Shown here one piece after another: positions 36,170-45,237 of a stretch of 64,000 bases of DNA. The position numbers were made by a program, and so were the translations under genes. How positions within the stretch are numbered: position 1 is the stretch's first letter; each line of letters starts with the position of its first letter. Source of the DNA: Psychromonas aquimarina ATCC BAA-1526 (GTDB taxonomy: Bacteria; Pseudomonadota; Gammaproteobacteria; Enterobacterales; Psychromonadaceae); assembly GCF_000428725.1 (NCBI RefSeq), contig NZ_AUAM01000019.1, forward strand, positions 1-64,000, given 5' to 3'. The notes under the pieces are model-generated. The model did no database searches. It was not told the origin of the DNA and saw only the letters and a list, made by a program, of their open reading frames with translations.

Positions 36170-36310
36170 CTGATCTTTTATTCTGGTTAAAATTAACCAT
36201 CTCTGCGTTATAAGCTTTATAAAGGGAACAACCATTTACTGCAGCTCATGCCTTGATATGATTAATTTCTCCTGCGCCTAAATTGACCACTTACTTAATC
36301 AATTTGGTAT
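36170..36310. repeat. Truncated MITE-like element, family of 55927-56087
   Basis: The right half matches the element at 55.9 kb: TGCCTTG...ATT.TCTCCTGCGCCTAAAT...TTAATCAATTTGGTAT corresponds to CGCCTTG...ATTTTTCCTACGCCTAAAT...TTAATGGAATTGGTAT. CTGGTTAAAAT also aligns on the left side. The left terminal repeat is degraded. No coding capacity. Confidence 0.7.
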
Positions 36311-36340
36311 TACAAAGGTAGTTTTATTAAATTACAGGCA

Positions 36341-36370
36341 AAAAAAAGACCGCACCAGGCGATCTTTTTT
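36341..36370 (-). terminator. Rho-independent terminator of fkpA
   Basis: On the minus strand AAAGATCGCC pairs with GCGGTCTTT and is followed by seven to eight T; A/T runs on both sides make it usable in both directions. It starts 18 nt after the fkpA stop. Confidence 0.88.
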
Positions 36371-36387
36371 ATAATAAAGAGAGAATA

Positions 36388-37164
36388 TTACTTAGCAGCT
36401 ACTTCGTCAGCAGATGCAATCTCTAATAACTCAACTTCGAAAACCAGCGTTGCGCCAGGAGGGATAGAACCCGCGCCCTGTTCGCCGTAACCAAGTTCAG
36501 CAGGAATAACGAACTTGTATTTTTCGCCGACACTCATAAGCTGTACACCTTCAGTCCAGCCTGGAATTACACGGTTAAGCGGGAATTTAGCTGGTTCGCC
36601 GCGTGCTACAGAACTGTCAAACTCAGTGCCGTCTACTAGTGTTCCAACATAATGTACTGTTACAGTATCTTCAGCTTTTGGTTTAGGACCTTCCGCTTTA
36701 GTGATTACTGAGTACTGAAGGCCAGATTCAGTTACTGTTACGCCTTCAACTTTTGCATTTTCAGCTAAGAATGTTTTTGCTTCTTCAGCCGCTTTTGCCG
36801 TTTTTTCAGCCATTACTTTTTCAGCTGCAGCTTGTACTTCTGTATCGTAAGCTTTCAGCGTTTCGATCATCTCTTCATCAGTTAACTTAGAGTTACCGCG
36901 CAGCGTATCTGTAATACCTTGAAGAATAATTTCTTTATCTAATTCCAAACCAAACTCAGCCTGTTTTTCAAGCGTTGTTTCAACATAACGAGAAAAAGAT
37001 GAACCAATTGCGTATGCCGCTTTTTCCTGGCTGTTTGCAAATGCTGCAGCTTCTACTACAGTTTCGGTTTCAGTTGCTGGAGCTTCCTGCTCTGCCTTTT
37101 CATTACAACCCACAGTAAATGCAACAGCAGCTGCTAATAAAGAAACTTTAAATACGTTTTTCAT
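36388..37164 (-). CDS. fkpA: FKBP-type peptidyl-prolyl isomerase, FkpA-like
   Basis: 258 aa. N-terminal signal with a possible lipobox (FTVGC), so perhaps a lipoprotein unlike soluble E. coli FkpA. A helical FKBP_N dimerisation domain (about 45-145) is followed by the FKBP catalytic domain with VTVHYVGTLVDGTEFDSS, PLNRVIPGWTEGVQLM and PPGATLVFEVELLEI. It folds proline-containing periplasmic proteins. It is divergent from a WD40 lipoprotein gene and slyX, matching the fkpA/slyX neighbourhood of E. coli and Vibrio. A terminator follows. Confidence 0.92.
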   Translation of the reverse strand: MKNVFKVSLLAAAVAFTVGCNEKAEQEAPATETETVVEAAAFANSQEKAAYAIGSSFSRYVETTLEKQAEFGLELDKEIILQGITDTLRGNSKLTDEEMIETLKAYDTEVQAAAEKVMAEKTAKAAEEAKTFLAENAKVEGVTVTESGLQYSVITKAEGPKPKAEDTVTVHYVGTLVDGTEFDSSVARGEPAKFPLNRVIPGWTEGVQLMSVGEKYKFVIPAELGYGEQGAGSIPPGATLVFEVELLEIASADEVAAK

Positions 37165-37309
37165 TGTTACTCCAATATTTTATTCTGATTTATTAAGTGA
37201 AACATGTAGCGATACTGTTTTTGTCGCACTAGACGCTCAAAAGCATGTATCAAAATTCGTAACATTATACTAACCTTAAAGCTAATTTTTACCTAAAGTT
37301 AATTATATA

Positions 37310-38296
37310 ATGTCATTAAACATCCATTTTAAATCACTTTTTTTATTACTATGTCTCGTTTTTGTAACTGCCTGCGAGCGCTCTGATAAACCTCTGCAGC
37401 AGTATGAGCACGCTGTAGAGGGAGCATTTGCGGCCGAGATATCTCAAAATGGTGATTACTCCATCATATCCTCAATTCACCACGGCTTAAGCCTGTGGGA
37501 TAACCGAAACAATAAATTACTCTTTCAATGGCAGCATCATAATGCGCAGCGAAATGATATTTATATTGTTCGGCTTTCAGCAGACAACACTCATGCACTT
37601 TCTGCAAGTCGTGACGAATTTGCAGTCTGGGATATGCAAAGCGGTCTGTCACTGGGGTTTTATCAGGTAACTGATTCACCGATTCGGGACATCCGCATAT
37701 CCGCAAACGGACGATACGTTGTCTATGGACAAGTAAACGGAAAAATAGTTCATATTGATTTAAAAACAGGCCGCCGTCTGGAGATGCCGATTCATACTGA
37801 AAAGGTAAACAGCGTTGATTTATCGGCAAACGGTCTTTATGTCTTGTCCGGCGGCAATGACCACAAAGCTTTTTTATGGAACAGCCAGACTGCTCAAATT
37901 ATTAAAAAATTTAATTTCAACGAGCGGGTTTCTATGGTGAAACTTGAAGATAACGGCCGTTACGCTTTTGTTGCTGATAATCAGAAAGCATCACAAATAT
38001 GGGATCTAAAAACCGGTTTACTGCAGAGCACGCTGATTTACACTGCACGCCAGTCAATATTTTCCTCAGTACGTTTTATTAATAACGGTAAACAGCTGTT
38101 AACCGGCAACGGTACAAAGATAGTGCAGTTATGGGATGTGGAAACAGGTATTAGCCAGCAAAGATGGACAGTAACACCAAGAAAAGAAACACGACCGAAA
38201 ACAGCTGTAGTATACTCTGCGACATTATGGGATGGTGATAAAATAGCGAGTGAAAGCTCTGCCGGGTTTTTAGAGATCTGGCCAGTTAATAAATAA
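37310..38296 (+). CDS. WD40-repeat lipoprotein
   Basis: 328 aa. Signal peptide with lipobox FVTAC, then about six WD40-like blades, for example SGGNDHKAFLWNSQTAQIIK, ADNQKASQIWDLKTGLLQS and TGNGTKIVQLWDVETGISQQ. A beta-propeller tethered to the outer membrane, probably a protein-interaction scaffold; partners unknown. It sits between fkpA and slyX and is followed by slyX after 13 nt, so the two are co-transcribed. No clear Shine-Dalgarno before the ATG. Confidence 0.87.
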   Translation: MSLNIHFKSLFLLLCLVFVTACERSDKPLQQYEHAVEGAFAAEISQNGDYSIISSIHHGLSLWDNRNNKLLFQWQHHNAQRNDIYIVRLSADNTHALSASRDEFAVWDMQSGLSLGFYQVTDSPIRDIRISANGRYVVYGQVNGKIVHIDLKTGRRLEMPIHTEKVNSVDLSANGLYVLSGGNDHKAFLWNSQTAQIIKKFNFNERVSMVKLEDNGRYAFVADNQKASQIWDLKTGLLQSTLIYTARQSIFSSVRFINNGKQLLTGNGTKIVQLWDVETGISQQRWTVTPRKETRPKTAVVYSATLWDGDKIASESSAGFLEIWPVNK

Positions 38297-38309
38297 GACA
38301 GAGAAAATA

Positions 38310-38519
38310 ATGGATCAAGAAACACGTATCGAACAACTTGAAATGAAAGCCGCATTTCAAGAAGACAATATTGAAACTTTAAACGCTGAGATATTCGAGC
38401 AGCAGCGTAAATTACAGCTGTTAACCGAACAGGTAGCATTACTTGCCGTAAAATTAAAAGAGGCACAGCCTAACCAGCTGGCATCCGAAAAAGAAGAGAT
38501 GCCGCCGCCGCACTATTAA
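38310..38519 (+). CDS. slyX: SlyX family coiled-coil protein
   Basis: 69 aa, full length. Typical SlyX pattern: RIEQLEMKAAFQEDNIETLN, a heptad-rich coiled coil (LTEQVALLAVKLKE) and the C-terminal PPPHY. Function unknown; the family is conserved beside fkpA/slyD. Confidence 0.92.
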   Translation: MDQETRIEQLEMKAAFQEDNIETLNAEIFEQQRKLQLLTEQVALLAVKLKEAQPNQLASEKEEMPPPHY

Positions 38520-38580
38520 AAAGACGGATAAAATTTTATAGCCGCGGACCTTTCCTGTCTATTCACAGTATGGTCAGCGG

Positions 38581-39291
38581 TTATAAATTTACGCGCTTAC
38601 ATCTGACCTGACTATTACTGTTACCAATAAAATCAAAATAATCAAAGCTGATATTCTGTGCAACACGGATATGACTCAGGCTGACCGTTTGTGCATCGCT
38701 GCGCGACATTCTTACCGACAGCTTGCCTTGTGTTTCCTGCGAACGATGATAAGTTAAAAACTGCTGTGTCGTTGGATTTTGTGCATCTACTATTTGTAAA
38801 TAACGCATTTTTCGCGCTTTATAAACCGTCGGATATTCAACACTTGAAGAAGTAATAGGCAGTGTATTTTCCACCTCAATAAGTTTCTCGCCAGTCCATT
38901 GAAAAGTTCTTATTCTATTATTTGTGCGGCACAGATCTTTGGCAAAGATACACAGCAGAAACGCCGGATATAAGCTTAAATCCATTTTTTTTAAAACCTC
39001 AATAACATTCTCTGCATCTTTTAATAATGCTAAAATAATCTCTCCGCGGCTTAAAAACGGCCCCTGTGAACTCTGCATCTGCTGCGCCTGATAAAAATTC
39101 AATAAGGCTATAGACAAGCCGCTGTTATGCACTGCCAGCCAGGTCCCCTGCCCGACAGGATCAACGGGATAAACTGCGTTGAGCTGAGTATCTGCAGCAG
39201 GAGGAAGCGCACATTGACGAGTGCGCTGTTCATCACGATTGAAAAACAGCTCGTAACCTTCGTCGCTCAGCAGATAAGTTAATGTGCACAT
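38581..39291 (-). CDS. NRDE (TANGO2-like) family protein
   Basis: 236 aa. Opens MCTLTYLLSDEGYELFFNRDEQRTR, with Cys2 and the NRDE motif that name the family, then GTWLAVHNSGLSIALLNFY. Members have an Ntn-hydrolase-like layout and are linked to heme or lipid handling in eukaryotes; the bacterial function is unsettled. It overlaps the upstream DinB-like gene by 13 bp, indicating translational coupling. Confidence 0.88.
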   Translation of the reverse strand: MCTLTYLLSDEGYELFFNRDEQRTRQCALPPAADTQLNAVYPVDPVGQGTWLAVHNSGLSIALLNFYQAQQMQSSQGPFLSRGEIILALLKDAENVIEVLKKMDLSLYPAFLLCIFAKDLCRTNNRIRTFQWTGEKLIEVENTLPITSSSVEYPTVYKARKMRYLQIVDAQNPTTQQFLTYHRSQETQGKLSVRMSRSDAQTVSLSHIRVAQNISFDYFDFIGNSNSQVRCKRVNL

Positions 39292-39791
39292 TTTTCTGAA
39301 CGTAAAAAAGTTGCTGTGGCAGGCGCAATGCCGAACTGCTCCGGTGTCGATGACTGCTGCGCTTTGGCAATCTGATCAATCATCGCAAAATGATGAATGG
39401 CATGACTTCCCGCAAACACTAACTCTCTGGCAAGCGTGGTGGTGACAATTTCAACTTGCTTTTCAGTGACCGATACTTCTGTTGAAAGTGACATCGGCAT
39501 ATTAAGCTGTGAACTGGAGAGAGATAATAGAAACTTTTTTATTTTTGCTATTTCAGCGAGTGCCGCACCGGGGTCAATTTCAATATCTCCGCCGCGGCTG
39601 CGTTTATCATAATCAATAAACTGCTCATTCATTCCAGAAATAAGTGCATTATAATGATCTAAAATGTGACGCATATGCGCCCCGGCAGAGCTGATAAACA
39701 ACGGCTGTACAATTTTCGTATATTGACAAGAAGTTACAGACTGCAGATAAGCTTCTGCCTGCTGTAAAATAGTTACCTGGCTGTTAATCAT
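39279..39791 (-). CDS. DinB-like four-helix-bundle protein
   Basis: 170 aa from the chosen start MINSQVTILQQ (39791), which has AAGGACTG upstream; the open frame extends to 39896 but that part is non-coding in character. Histidines in HMRHILDHY and GSHAIHHFAMI are spaced like the metal-binding triad of the DinB/YfiT superfamily. These proteins are thiol-dependent or metal-dependent transferases; the substrate is unknown. Coupled to the NRDE gene by a 13-bp overlap. Confidence 0.75.
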   Translation of the reverse strand: MINSQVTILQQAEAYLQSVTSCQYTKIVQPLFISSAGAHMRHILDHYNALISGMNEQFIDYDKRSRGGDIEIDPGAALAEIAKIKKFLLSLSSSQLNMPMSLSTEVSVTEKQVEIVTTTLARELVFAGSHAIHHFAMIDQIAKAQQSSTPEQFGIAPATATFLRSEKCAH

Positions 39792-39902
39792 GAAGCATAC
39801 AGTCCTTTTTTTTAACAATATGATTACAATAACATATGATAATAAAAACTGTTCTAATTTAGGGCCGTTTATCTCTAATAAGCAGCAGAGGTTCACGTCC
39901 GA

Positions 39903-40586
39903 TCACTCAATAAATAAAGTTTGTAAATCTGGATTATTCACCAGTTCAGGATTATCAACTCTTCCATAACTTAACCAGCCGGAGGTATCAGGATCATCGG
40001 GTTCAAGCACATCACGCGGATGTCCTCCACCTGCCGAATGCGGCCTGGCAGCTTTAAACAGTTCACTATCATAAATAACAAATGCGCCCTTTTTATAACC
40101 CATTTTAGGCTCAAAATAGATAATATCGTTCGTTTCAAGTAAAGAAATAATAATAGCGGCAGTTAATGCAGACTGGCCTCCGCCGCTGTTAAGTAGTAAA
40201 ACTAAATTAACCTGCTCAGAATAAGTAAAAGTCTGCAGCTCACCCTTAGCATCACTCCAGGATATTTGTAATTCCACATCGCGGATATCAGATCCTGCTT
40301 TAAAAGAATCATCCAAAGGAGTAATAAGCCAGTGTAAATCAAATGAATAACCGCCGTAAGACACATTCTCGTCAGTATCATGTAAAGCATCAACAGCGGC
40401 TGATGAGTCAAGCAGCAGTACCAGCTCAATTTTTTCAGCCGCAAGTTGAATAACCAGACTATGCGCAACATTATTGCGGTTCTGCTCAATAACCATTTTC
40501 TGCAGTCCGGCTACACTGACAGCGGCAAAACTGACCACTAATAACGATACCAGTATTTCAACCAGAGAGAATCCATACTGTTTCAT
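39903..40586 (-). CDS. PilV-like minor prepilin with a C-terminal carbohydrate-binding-like tail
   Basis: 227 aa. Type IV prepilin signal MKQYG|FSLVEILVSLLVVSF, cleaved by PilD after Gly5 and keeping Glu5 of the mature protein. The pilin body runs to about 150. The tail (156-208) reads IYFEPKMGYKKGAFVIYDSE, LFKAAR, then a Gly/Pro loop and W at 204. This resembles the Y..G..V.Y....Y.A....W pattern of CBM5/12 chitin-binding modules. Its ATG abuts the pilX stop, so it is translationally coupled. FimT, PilW, PilY1 and PilE genes are not adjacent. Confidence 0.75.
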   Translation of the reverse strand: MKQYGFSLVEILVSLLVVSFAAVSVAGLQKMVIEQNRNNVAHSLVIQLAAEKIELVLLLDSSAAVDALHDTDENVSYGGYSFDLHWLITPLDDSFKAGSDIRDVELQISWSDAKGELQTFTYSEQVNLVLLLNSGGGQSALTAAIIISLLETNDIIYFEPKMGYKKGAFVIYDSELFKAARPHSAGGGHPRDVLEPDDPDTSGWLSYGRVDNPELVNNPDLQTLFIE

Positions 40587-41935
40587 TAGAAATCCCTCCA
40601 GCTCCCTTCTACCTGCTGATAACTGCTGCCGACCACCGGCATACCTAACTGAGAATAAAGTAAGTTGAGCACAGTCCGGTCATAACGGACAGAGAAATGC
40701 TGTTTAGTGCCCTTATGATCACTTTTATCATAACCGTCAGCCGAACATTTATAATCGCTTAATAATGCCCCGTTTACGCGGACAGCCCCCATATCGACAC
40801 TGATATCCTCTACCAAGCGTTCATTTCCATATTCATCTACTAGGGAATCGCCGTTTTCATCTACTGCTGCATGTTTACCAGGTAAAAAATACAGCATGCC
40901 GATAATAGATACGCCGCTGTTAGGCTGTGTAATAAAGGTTCCCCCTTGCATAAAAACTATTTTGGGGTGTGCGCTGGAGCCGACGGTAAAGCGTTTGTTT
41001 TCGGAGGTGACACTCTGCTGGGTATCGTTTTGTTCAATATTGCAGTCTCCCTGTATATAAATAACTTTATCTTCATCACTGATATCTTTTAACTGCTCTG
41101 AGCAGCTGACCGCACCTTCAACAGTCATATCTATATCTGCAGCGTAACTTTTAATAATCTGCATATTAGTGTCGTTTTTTTCAATGGCGAATGCCGCTTC
41201 AAATAAGCTCTCGGGAGCATCGTTACTCGTGGTTAATGTCCCGAAGATATCTACACCGGCAGGCACCGCGCCCTTCCCCCAGTCACCGCCGTTATCTATC
41301 ACCCGCTTTTCACTCTCTCCGTAAAAAACATTGTCAGCAAACAAGTTACTGCCGACATTATTCTCGTCACCGGAACATAATTCACTATATTCACTTTCTG
41401 CACCGGGGTTGCTCAGCAGCATAACATCGGCAATATTACCTGGAGATAAACATTCATCTAAACTCAGCCCTTCACAACCGTCATTCACTGTTGCCGATGC
41501 ATCTAAATTGAGCTTGCCGTCACTGGAAAGCGGCGCGCTAGGAATGGGGTAATCAAGGGAGAAATTGACCTGCAGGTGAATTTTACGTTCAGCAGTGTCA
41601 TCCATAGATAAGCCGGATGAGATGATTTCGAGTGTATTTGCATTCACCTGAGTAACCTGAACAGAGTAATGAGCTGTGGAAGGTAAATAGCTGTAGGGCA
41701 GATTTGTGAGCATCTCTTCGGCTATAGACGGGCTGTCTAATTTACTGAGTATTAAATTAATACCCGATTCGGCATTAACAAAAGCTTCATTATTACGGTA
41801 ATAGTTGCCGATTACCTGATTATCAATTAACTGCGTAGAGACCATGCTGGCTGTAAATACAATGCCGGCAATAGTTAACAGCACAACAGAGGTCAATACT
41901 GCGAATCCCTGCAATTTCCGTTTACTTAAAGACAT
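40586..41935 (-). CDS. PilX-like minor pilin (large)
   Basis: 449 aa. N-terminus MSLSKRKLQGFAVLTSVVLL, a PilX-type class III signal lacking Glu5, followed by the hydrophobic helix and NNEAFVNAESGINLILSKL typical of PilX. The rest is a long Asp/Ser-rich ectodomain with several Cys (CEGLSLDEC, CSGDE, CSEQL, GDCNIEQ). The family is normally about 170-200 aa, so this is an expanded form. Start at 41935 chosen for AAGGA 7 nt upstream. First gene of a pilX-pilV pair. Confidence 0.75.
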   Translation of the reverse strand: MSLSKRKLQGFAVLTSVVLLTIAGIVFTASMVSTQLIDNQVIGNYYRNNEAFVNAESGINLILSKLDSPSIAEEMLTNLPYSYLPSTAHYSVQVTQVNANTLEIISSGLSMDDTAERKIHLQVNFSLDYPIPSAPLSSDGKLNLDASATVNDGCEGLSLDECLSPGNIADVMLLSNPGAESEYSELCSGDENNVGSNLFADNVFYGESEKRVIDNGGDWGKGAVPAGVDIFGTLTTSNDAPESLFEAAFAIEKNDTNMQIIKSYAADIDMTVEGAVSCSEQLKDISDEDKVIYIQGDCNIEQNDTQQSVTSENKRFTVGSSAHPKIVFMQGGTFITQPNSGVSIIGMLYFLPGKHAAVDENGDSLVDEYGNERLVEDISVDMGAVRVNGALLSDYKCSADGYDKSDHKGTKQHFSVRYDRTVLNLLYSQLGMPVVGSSYQQVEGSWRDF

Positions 41936-42266
41936 AACTAGATCCTTAAACAGCGCACCAGCATACTCAAAACCTGCGCTGTAGTTTGCATCCTTGCGCC
42001 ACAAGTCTAGAAAACATCACCCAAAAGTAAAATTAAAAACACAAGATAAAAGTACTACTTTTAGGCTTAAGTTATAGGCCTATGTTTTTATTGACATTGA
42101 TCCCAAAAACAATTTTACCCGCAAAATGCATTAACATTTATTTAACAACCTTGTGCATCTCACAATTTATTTATTTATGATGTTTTACACTGGGTGTTTA
42201 TTTATTAGACAATTACAAGCACTTGCTGAATCAGGTGGTTGTTTACTTTACTACGTGGAGCTAAGA

Positions 42267-44216
42267 ATGAGTGAAAAGCACATTTATCCTGTATCAGCTG
42301 ATCTTGCGCAAAAAAGCCTGCTTACTAATGAAGAATATCTAAGCCAGTATCAGCAGTCCGTTAACGATCCCGAGGCTTTCTGGGGAGAAAAAGGTAAAAT
42401 ACTCGACTGGATTAAGCCTTACTCTAAAGTCAAAAACAGCTCCTACGATCCGGGTCATATCAATATCAAATGGTTTGAAGACGGTCTGCTTAATGTCTCG
42501 GCCAACTGTCTGGACCGCCATTTAGCGGAAAAAGGTGATAAAACCGCCATTCTCTGGGAAGGTGACTCCCCCGATCAGCAGCAGAGCATCACCTATAAGC
42601 AGCTGCATCGACGTGTCTGTCAGTTTGCCAACGTACTGAAATCACAGAGTGTTAAAAAAGGAGACGTGGTCTGTTTATACATGCCCATGACACCGGAAGC
42701 CGCGGTAGCAATGCTTGCATGTACGCGTATTGGTGCCGTTCACTCTATTGTTTTCGGCGGTTTCTCACCGGAAGCGATTGCCGGACGCATTATCGACAGC
42801 AGCGCAAAAACAGTAATTACAGCAGATCAGGGACGCCGCGGCGGCCGCTTTGTACCTCTTAAAGCAAACGTAGACGAAGCCTTAGAGAAAGAAGGAACGG
42901 ACTGCGTTAAAAGCGTTATTGTCTTTAAAAATACTGGTGGTGAGGTGAACTGGGTTGAAGGCCGAGATTTTGACTGGCAGACACTGCTGGAAAAAGAATC
43001 AGATGAATGTCCGCCGGAAGTCATGAATGCAGAAGATCCGTTATTCATTCTTTACACATCCGGTTCAACGGGCACGCCTAAGGGTGTACTGCACACCACC
43101 GGTGGTTATCTTGTTTATGCAGCCATGACCTTCAAGTATGTATTTGATTACCAGGATCAAGATATTTACTGGTGCACAGCCGATGTGGGCTGGATCACCG
43201 GCCATAGTTATCTGGTTTACGGACCGCTGGCTAACGGCGCAACCACCCTGCTTTTTGAAGGTGTACCTAACTACCCGACTCCTGCGCGCATGAGTGAAGT
43301 TGTTGATAAACATAATGTTACTCTGCTTTACACCGCACCGACTGCAATCCGGGCATTAATGGCTAAGGGCGACGAAGCTGTTCAGGGTACCAGCCGCTCA
43401 TCACTGCGAATTTTAGGCTCGGTGGGTGAGCCGATTAATCCCGAAGCCTGGGAATGGTATTACGATAAAATAGGTAATAAAAACTGCCCTATCGTTGATA
43501 CCTGGTGGCAGACTGAAACTGGCGGGATTTTAATCACGCCGCTGCCGGGAGCGACAGACTTAAAACCGGGATCTGCTACACGCCCTTTCTTCGGTGTTCA
43601 GCCTGCCTTAGTTGATAATGACGGTACTATTCTGCAGGGTGCGGTTGACGGTAATTTAGTAATGCTTGACAGCTGGCCGGGTCAGATGCGTACCCTGTAT
43701 GGTAATCATGAACGCTTTGAGCAGACATATTTCTCAACTTTTAAAGGCATGTACTTTACCGGTGACGGTGCGCGTCGTGATCAGGATGGATATTACTGGA
43801 TCACCGGCCGTGTTGATGATGTATTAAATGTATCCGGACACCGTATGGGCACAGCAGAAATCGAAAGCGCCTTGGTAGCGCACCCCAAAATTGCCGAAGC
43901 TGCGGTTGTCGGCGTACCTCATGAAATCAAAGGTCAGGGGATCTACGCTTATGTCACGCTGAATTCCGGCGAATACTCTTCACCGGAGTTATATGCCGAG
44001 GTGAAACAGTGGGTACGTAAAGAGATCGGCGCGATTGCAACGCCGGATATATTACACTGGGCAGAAGGTCTGCCTAAAACCCGCTCGGGTAAAATTATGC
44101 GCCGTATTTTACGCAAAATTGCAACCGGAGAAAGTGACTCTTTAGGTGATACATCAACACTTGCGGATCCAAGTGTGGTGGAGCAGTTAATCAAAGAGAA
44201 TCTGGAAATAAGATAA
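42267..44216 (+). CDS. acs: Acetyl-CoA synthetase Acs
   Basis: 649 aa AMP-forming ligase converting acetate, ATP and CoA to acetyl-CoA. Motifs: [20 protein letters not shown] (P-loop), [51 protein letters not shown], and the C-terminal [18 protein letters not shown] with the acetylatable lysine. Start at 42267 ([10 protein letters not shown]) with GTGGAG upstream; the frame continues to 42153 but that part is leader. TTGTG-N5-CACAA lies about 100 bp upstream. A MITE follows. Confidence 0.97.
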   Translation: MSEKHIYPVSADLAQKSLLTNEEYLSQYQQSVNDPEAFWGEKGKILDWIKPYSKVKNSSYDPGHINIKWFEDGLLNVSANCLDRHLAEKGDKTAILWEGDSPDQQQSITYKQLHRRVCQFANVLKSQSVKKGDVVCLYMPMTPEAAVAMLACTRIGAVHSIVFGGFSPEAIAGRIIDSSAKTVITADQGRRGGRFVPLKANVDEALEKEGTDCVKSVIVFKNTGGEVNWVEGRDFDWQTLLEKESDECPPEVMNAEDPLFILYTSGSTGTPKGVLHTTGGYLVYAAMTFKYVFDYQDQDIYWCTADVGWITGHSYLVYGPLANGATTLLFEGVPNYPTPARMSEVVDKHNVTLLYTAPTAIRALMAKGDEAVQGTSRSSLRILGSVGEPINPEAWEWYYDKIGNKNCPIVDTWWQTETGGILITPLPGATDLKPGSATRPFFGVQPALVDNDGTILQGAVDGNLVMLDSWPGQMRTLYGNHERFEQTYFSTFKGMYFTGDGARRDQDGYYWITGRVDDVLNVSGHRMGTAEIESALVAHPKIAEAAVVGVPHEIKGQGIYAYVTLNSGEYSSPELYAEVKQWVRKEIGAIATPDILHWAEGLPKTRSGKIMRRILRKIATGESDSLGDTSTLADPSVVEQLIKENLEIR

Positions 44217-44221
44217 GCATA

Positions 44222-44484
44222 TATACCCATGATACTTCAAGATGCAAAGTCAGCAAGGCCAATTGTGCCGAGATGCTAGGCATAAAATTGAAGTATAGTT
44301 ATTCTACATAGAGATTTTATAACAACGCAGATTGGCGTAAGTTGCCTTGCCCTACGGGGCATTAGCTCGCAAACCAGCCCTGCGTTGCAACAATCGAAAA
44401 GTGAATAACAATTACCTCATGTTGTGCCTTGCTCTGGTATCCGAGCGAATGCCTGACAAAGCACCTTGAGGTAACATGGGTATA
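44222..44484. mobile_element. MITE-like element with imperfect terminal inverted repeats
   Basis: The left end TATACCCATGATACTTCAAG is matched by the reverse complement of the right end, TATACCCATGTTACCTCAAG, with similarity continuing about 35 bp. Internal subterminal inverted repeats (TTGAAGTATAGTTATTC against GAATAACAATTACCTCA) also pair. 263 bp, no ORF. Elements with ATACCCA or ATACCAA ends are frequent in marine gammaproteobacteria. Confidence 0.8.
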
Positions 44485-44561
44485 GAAAACTAGCCAGCAG
44501 ATGCCTGAAGAGATAGACTCTCAAAATCAATATTAATCAAGGTTTCCGGGAGTCTTTTTTT

Positions 44562-45008
44562 ATGGCACAGAAAGTATTAGTTTTAAATGGACCTAACCTC
44601 AACTTATTAGGCCAGCGAGAACCAGAAGTTTACGGCAGGCAGACACTTGCAGATATTATTGAAGATCTCAGCGAGCAGGCATCCCAGGCAAATATTGAGC
44701 TCAGCCATCTGCAGTCAAATCGTGAATATGAAATCATCGAAAAAATTCATCAGTCATTTCAGGATATCGATTTTATCATTATTAATCCGGCTGCTTTTAC
44801 CCACACCAGCGTTGCCATTCGTGATGCACTGTTAGGCGTAAATATTCCTTTTATTGAAGTTCACCTTTCTAATGTGCATGCACGTGAAAGCTTCCGTCAT
44901 CACTCCTACTTATCAGATGCTGCAGTGGGAGTTATCTGCGGCCTGGGTGCGAAAGGCTACTCTTACGCACTTCAGCATGCATCAGATCACATAAACAAAG
45001 GTAAGTAG
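44562..45008 (+). CDS. aroQ: 3-dehydroquinate dehydratase type II AroQ
   Basis: 148 aa, third step of the shikimate pathway. [75 protein letters not shown] and [14 protein letters not shown] are all present, with the catalytic Tyr/His/Arg set intact. The likely ribosome-binding GGGAG is close to the start and can pair with CTCTC upstream. In many relatives accB-accC follow; here they do not. Confidence 0.96.
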   Translation: MAQKVLVLNGPNLNLLGQREPEVYGRQTLADIIEDLSEQASQANIELSHLQSNREYEIIEKIHQSFQDIDFIIINPAAFTHTSVAIRDALLGVNIPFIEVHLSNVHARESFRHHSYLSDAAVGVICGLGAKGYSYALQHASDHINKGK

Positions 45009-45184
45009 GTCTTTCCACAGATAATTTGCAAAAACTACCCTGACGGGTAGTTAACTAACAGCTATCGTTAAGGCACTCTATAGTGGCCTTAGGGATTAAG
45101 GCACAGTAGTAAACCCACTTTTTAGCCGTTTAAATGGACTTTTATTGTTATTAATTAGGTAATAATTCGAGACCTGTTACAGGC
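45009..45184 (+). other. Structured spacer after aroQ
   Basis: AACTACCC-TGAC-GGGTAGTT (45033-45052) is a perfect 8-bp hairpin. AAGG-CACT-CTAT-AGTG-GCCTT forms a second near 45070-45091. Neither has a T-run. With the terminator at 45185 this could be a 3' UTR or a small structured RNA. No ORF is supported. Confidence 0.4.
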
Positions 45185-45211
45185 AAGCCTAACTTTGTTA
45201 GGCTTTTTTTT
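45185..45211 (+). terminator. Rho-independent terminator between aroQ and the kinase gene
   Basis: AAGCCTAA pairs with TTAGGCTT around CTTTG, followed by eight T. It ends 27 nt before the kinase ATG. Confidence 0.9.
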
Positions 45212-45237
45212 ATCTAAACTCACAGCCGAAATCAGAT

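Noticed and set aside
42151-42165. CRP-like site TTGTG...CACAA upstream of acs
   Set aside because: The half-sites are too close: CRP needs TGTGA-N6-TCACA. It is only noted as a palindrome.
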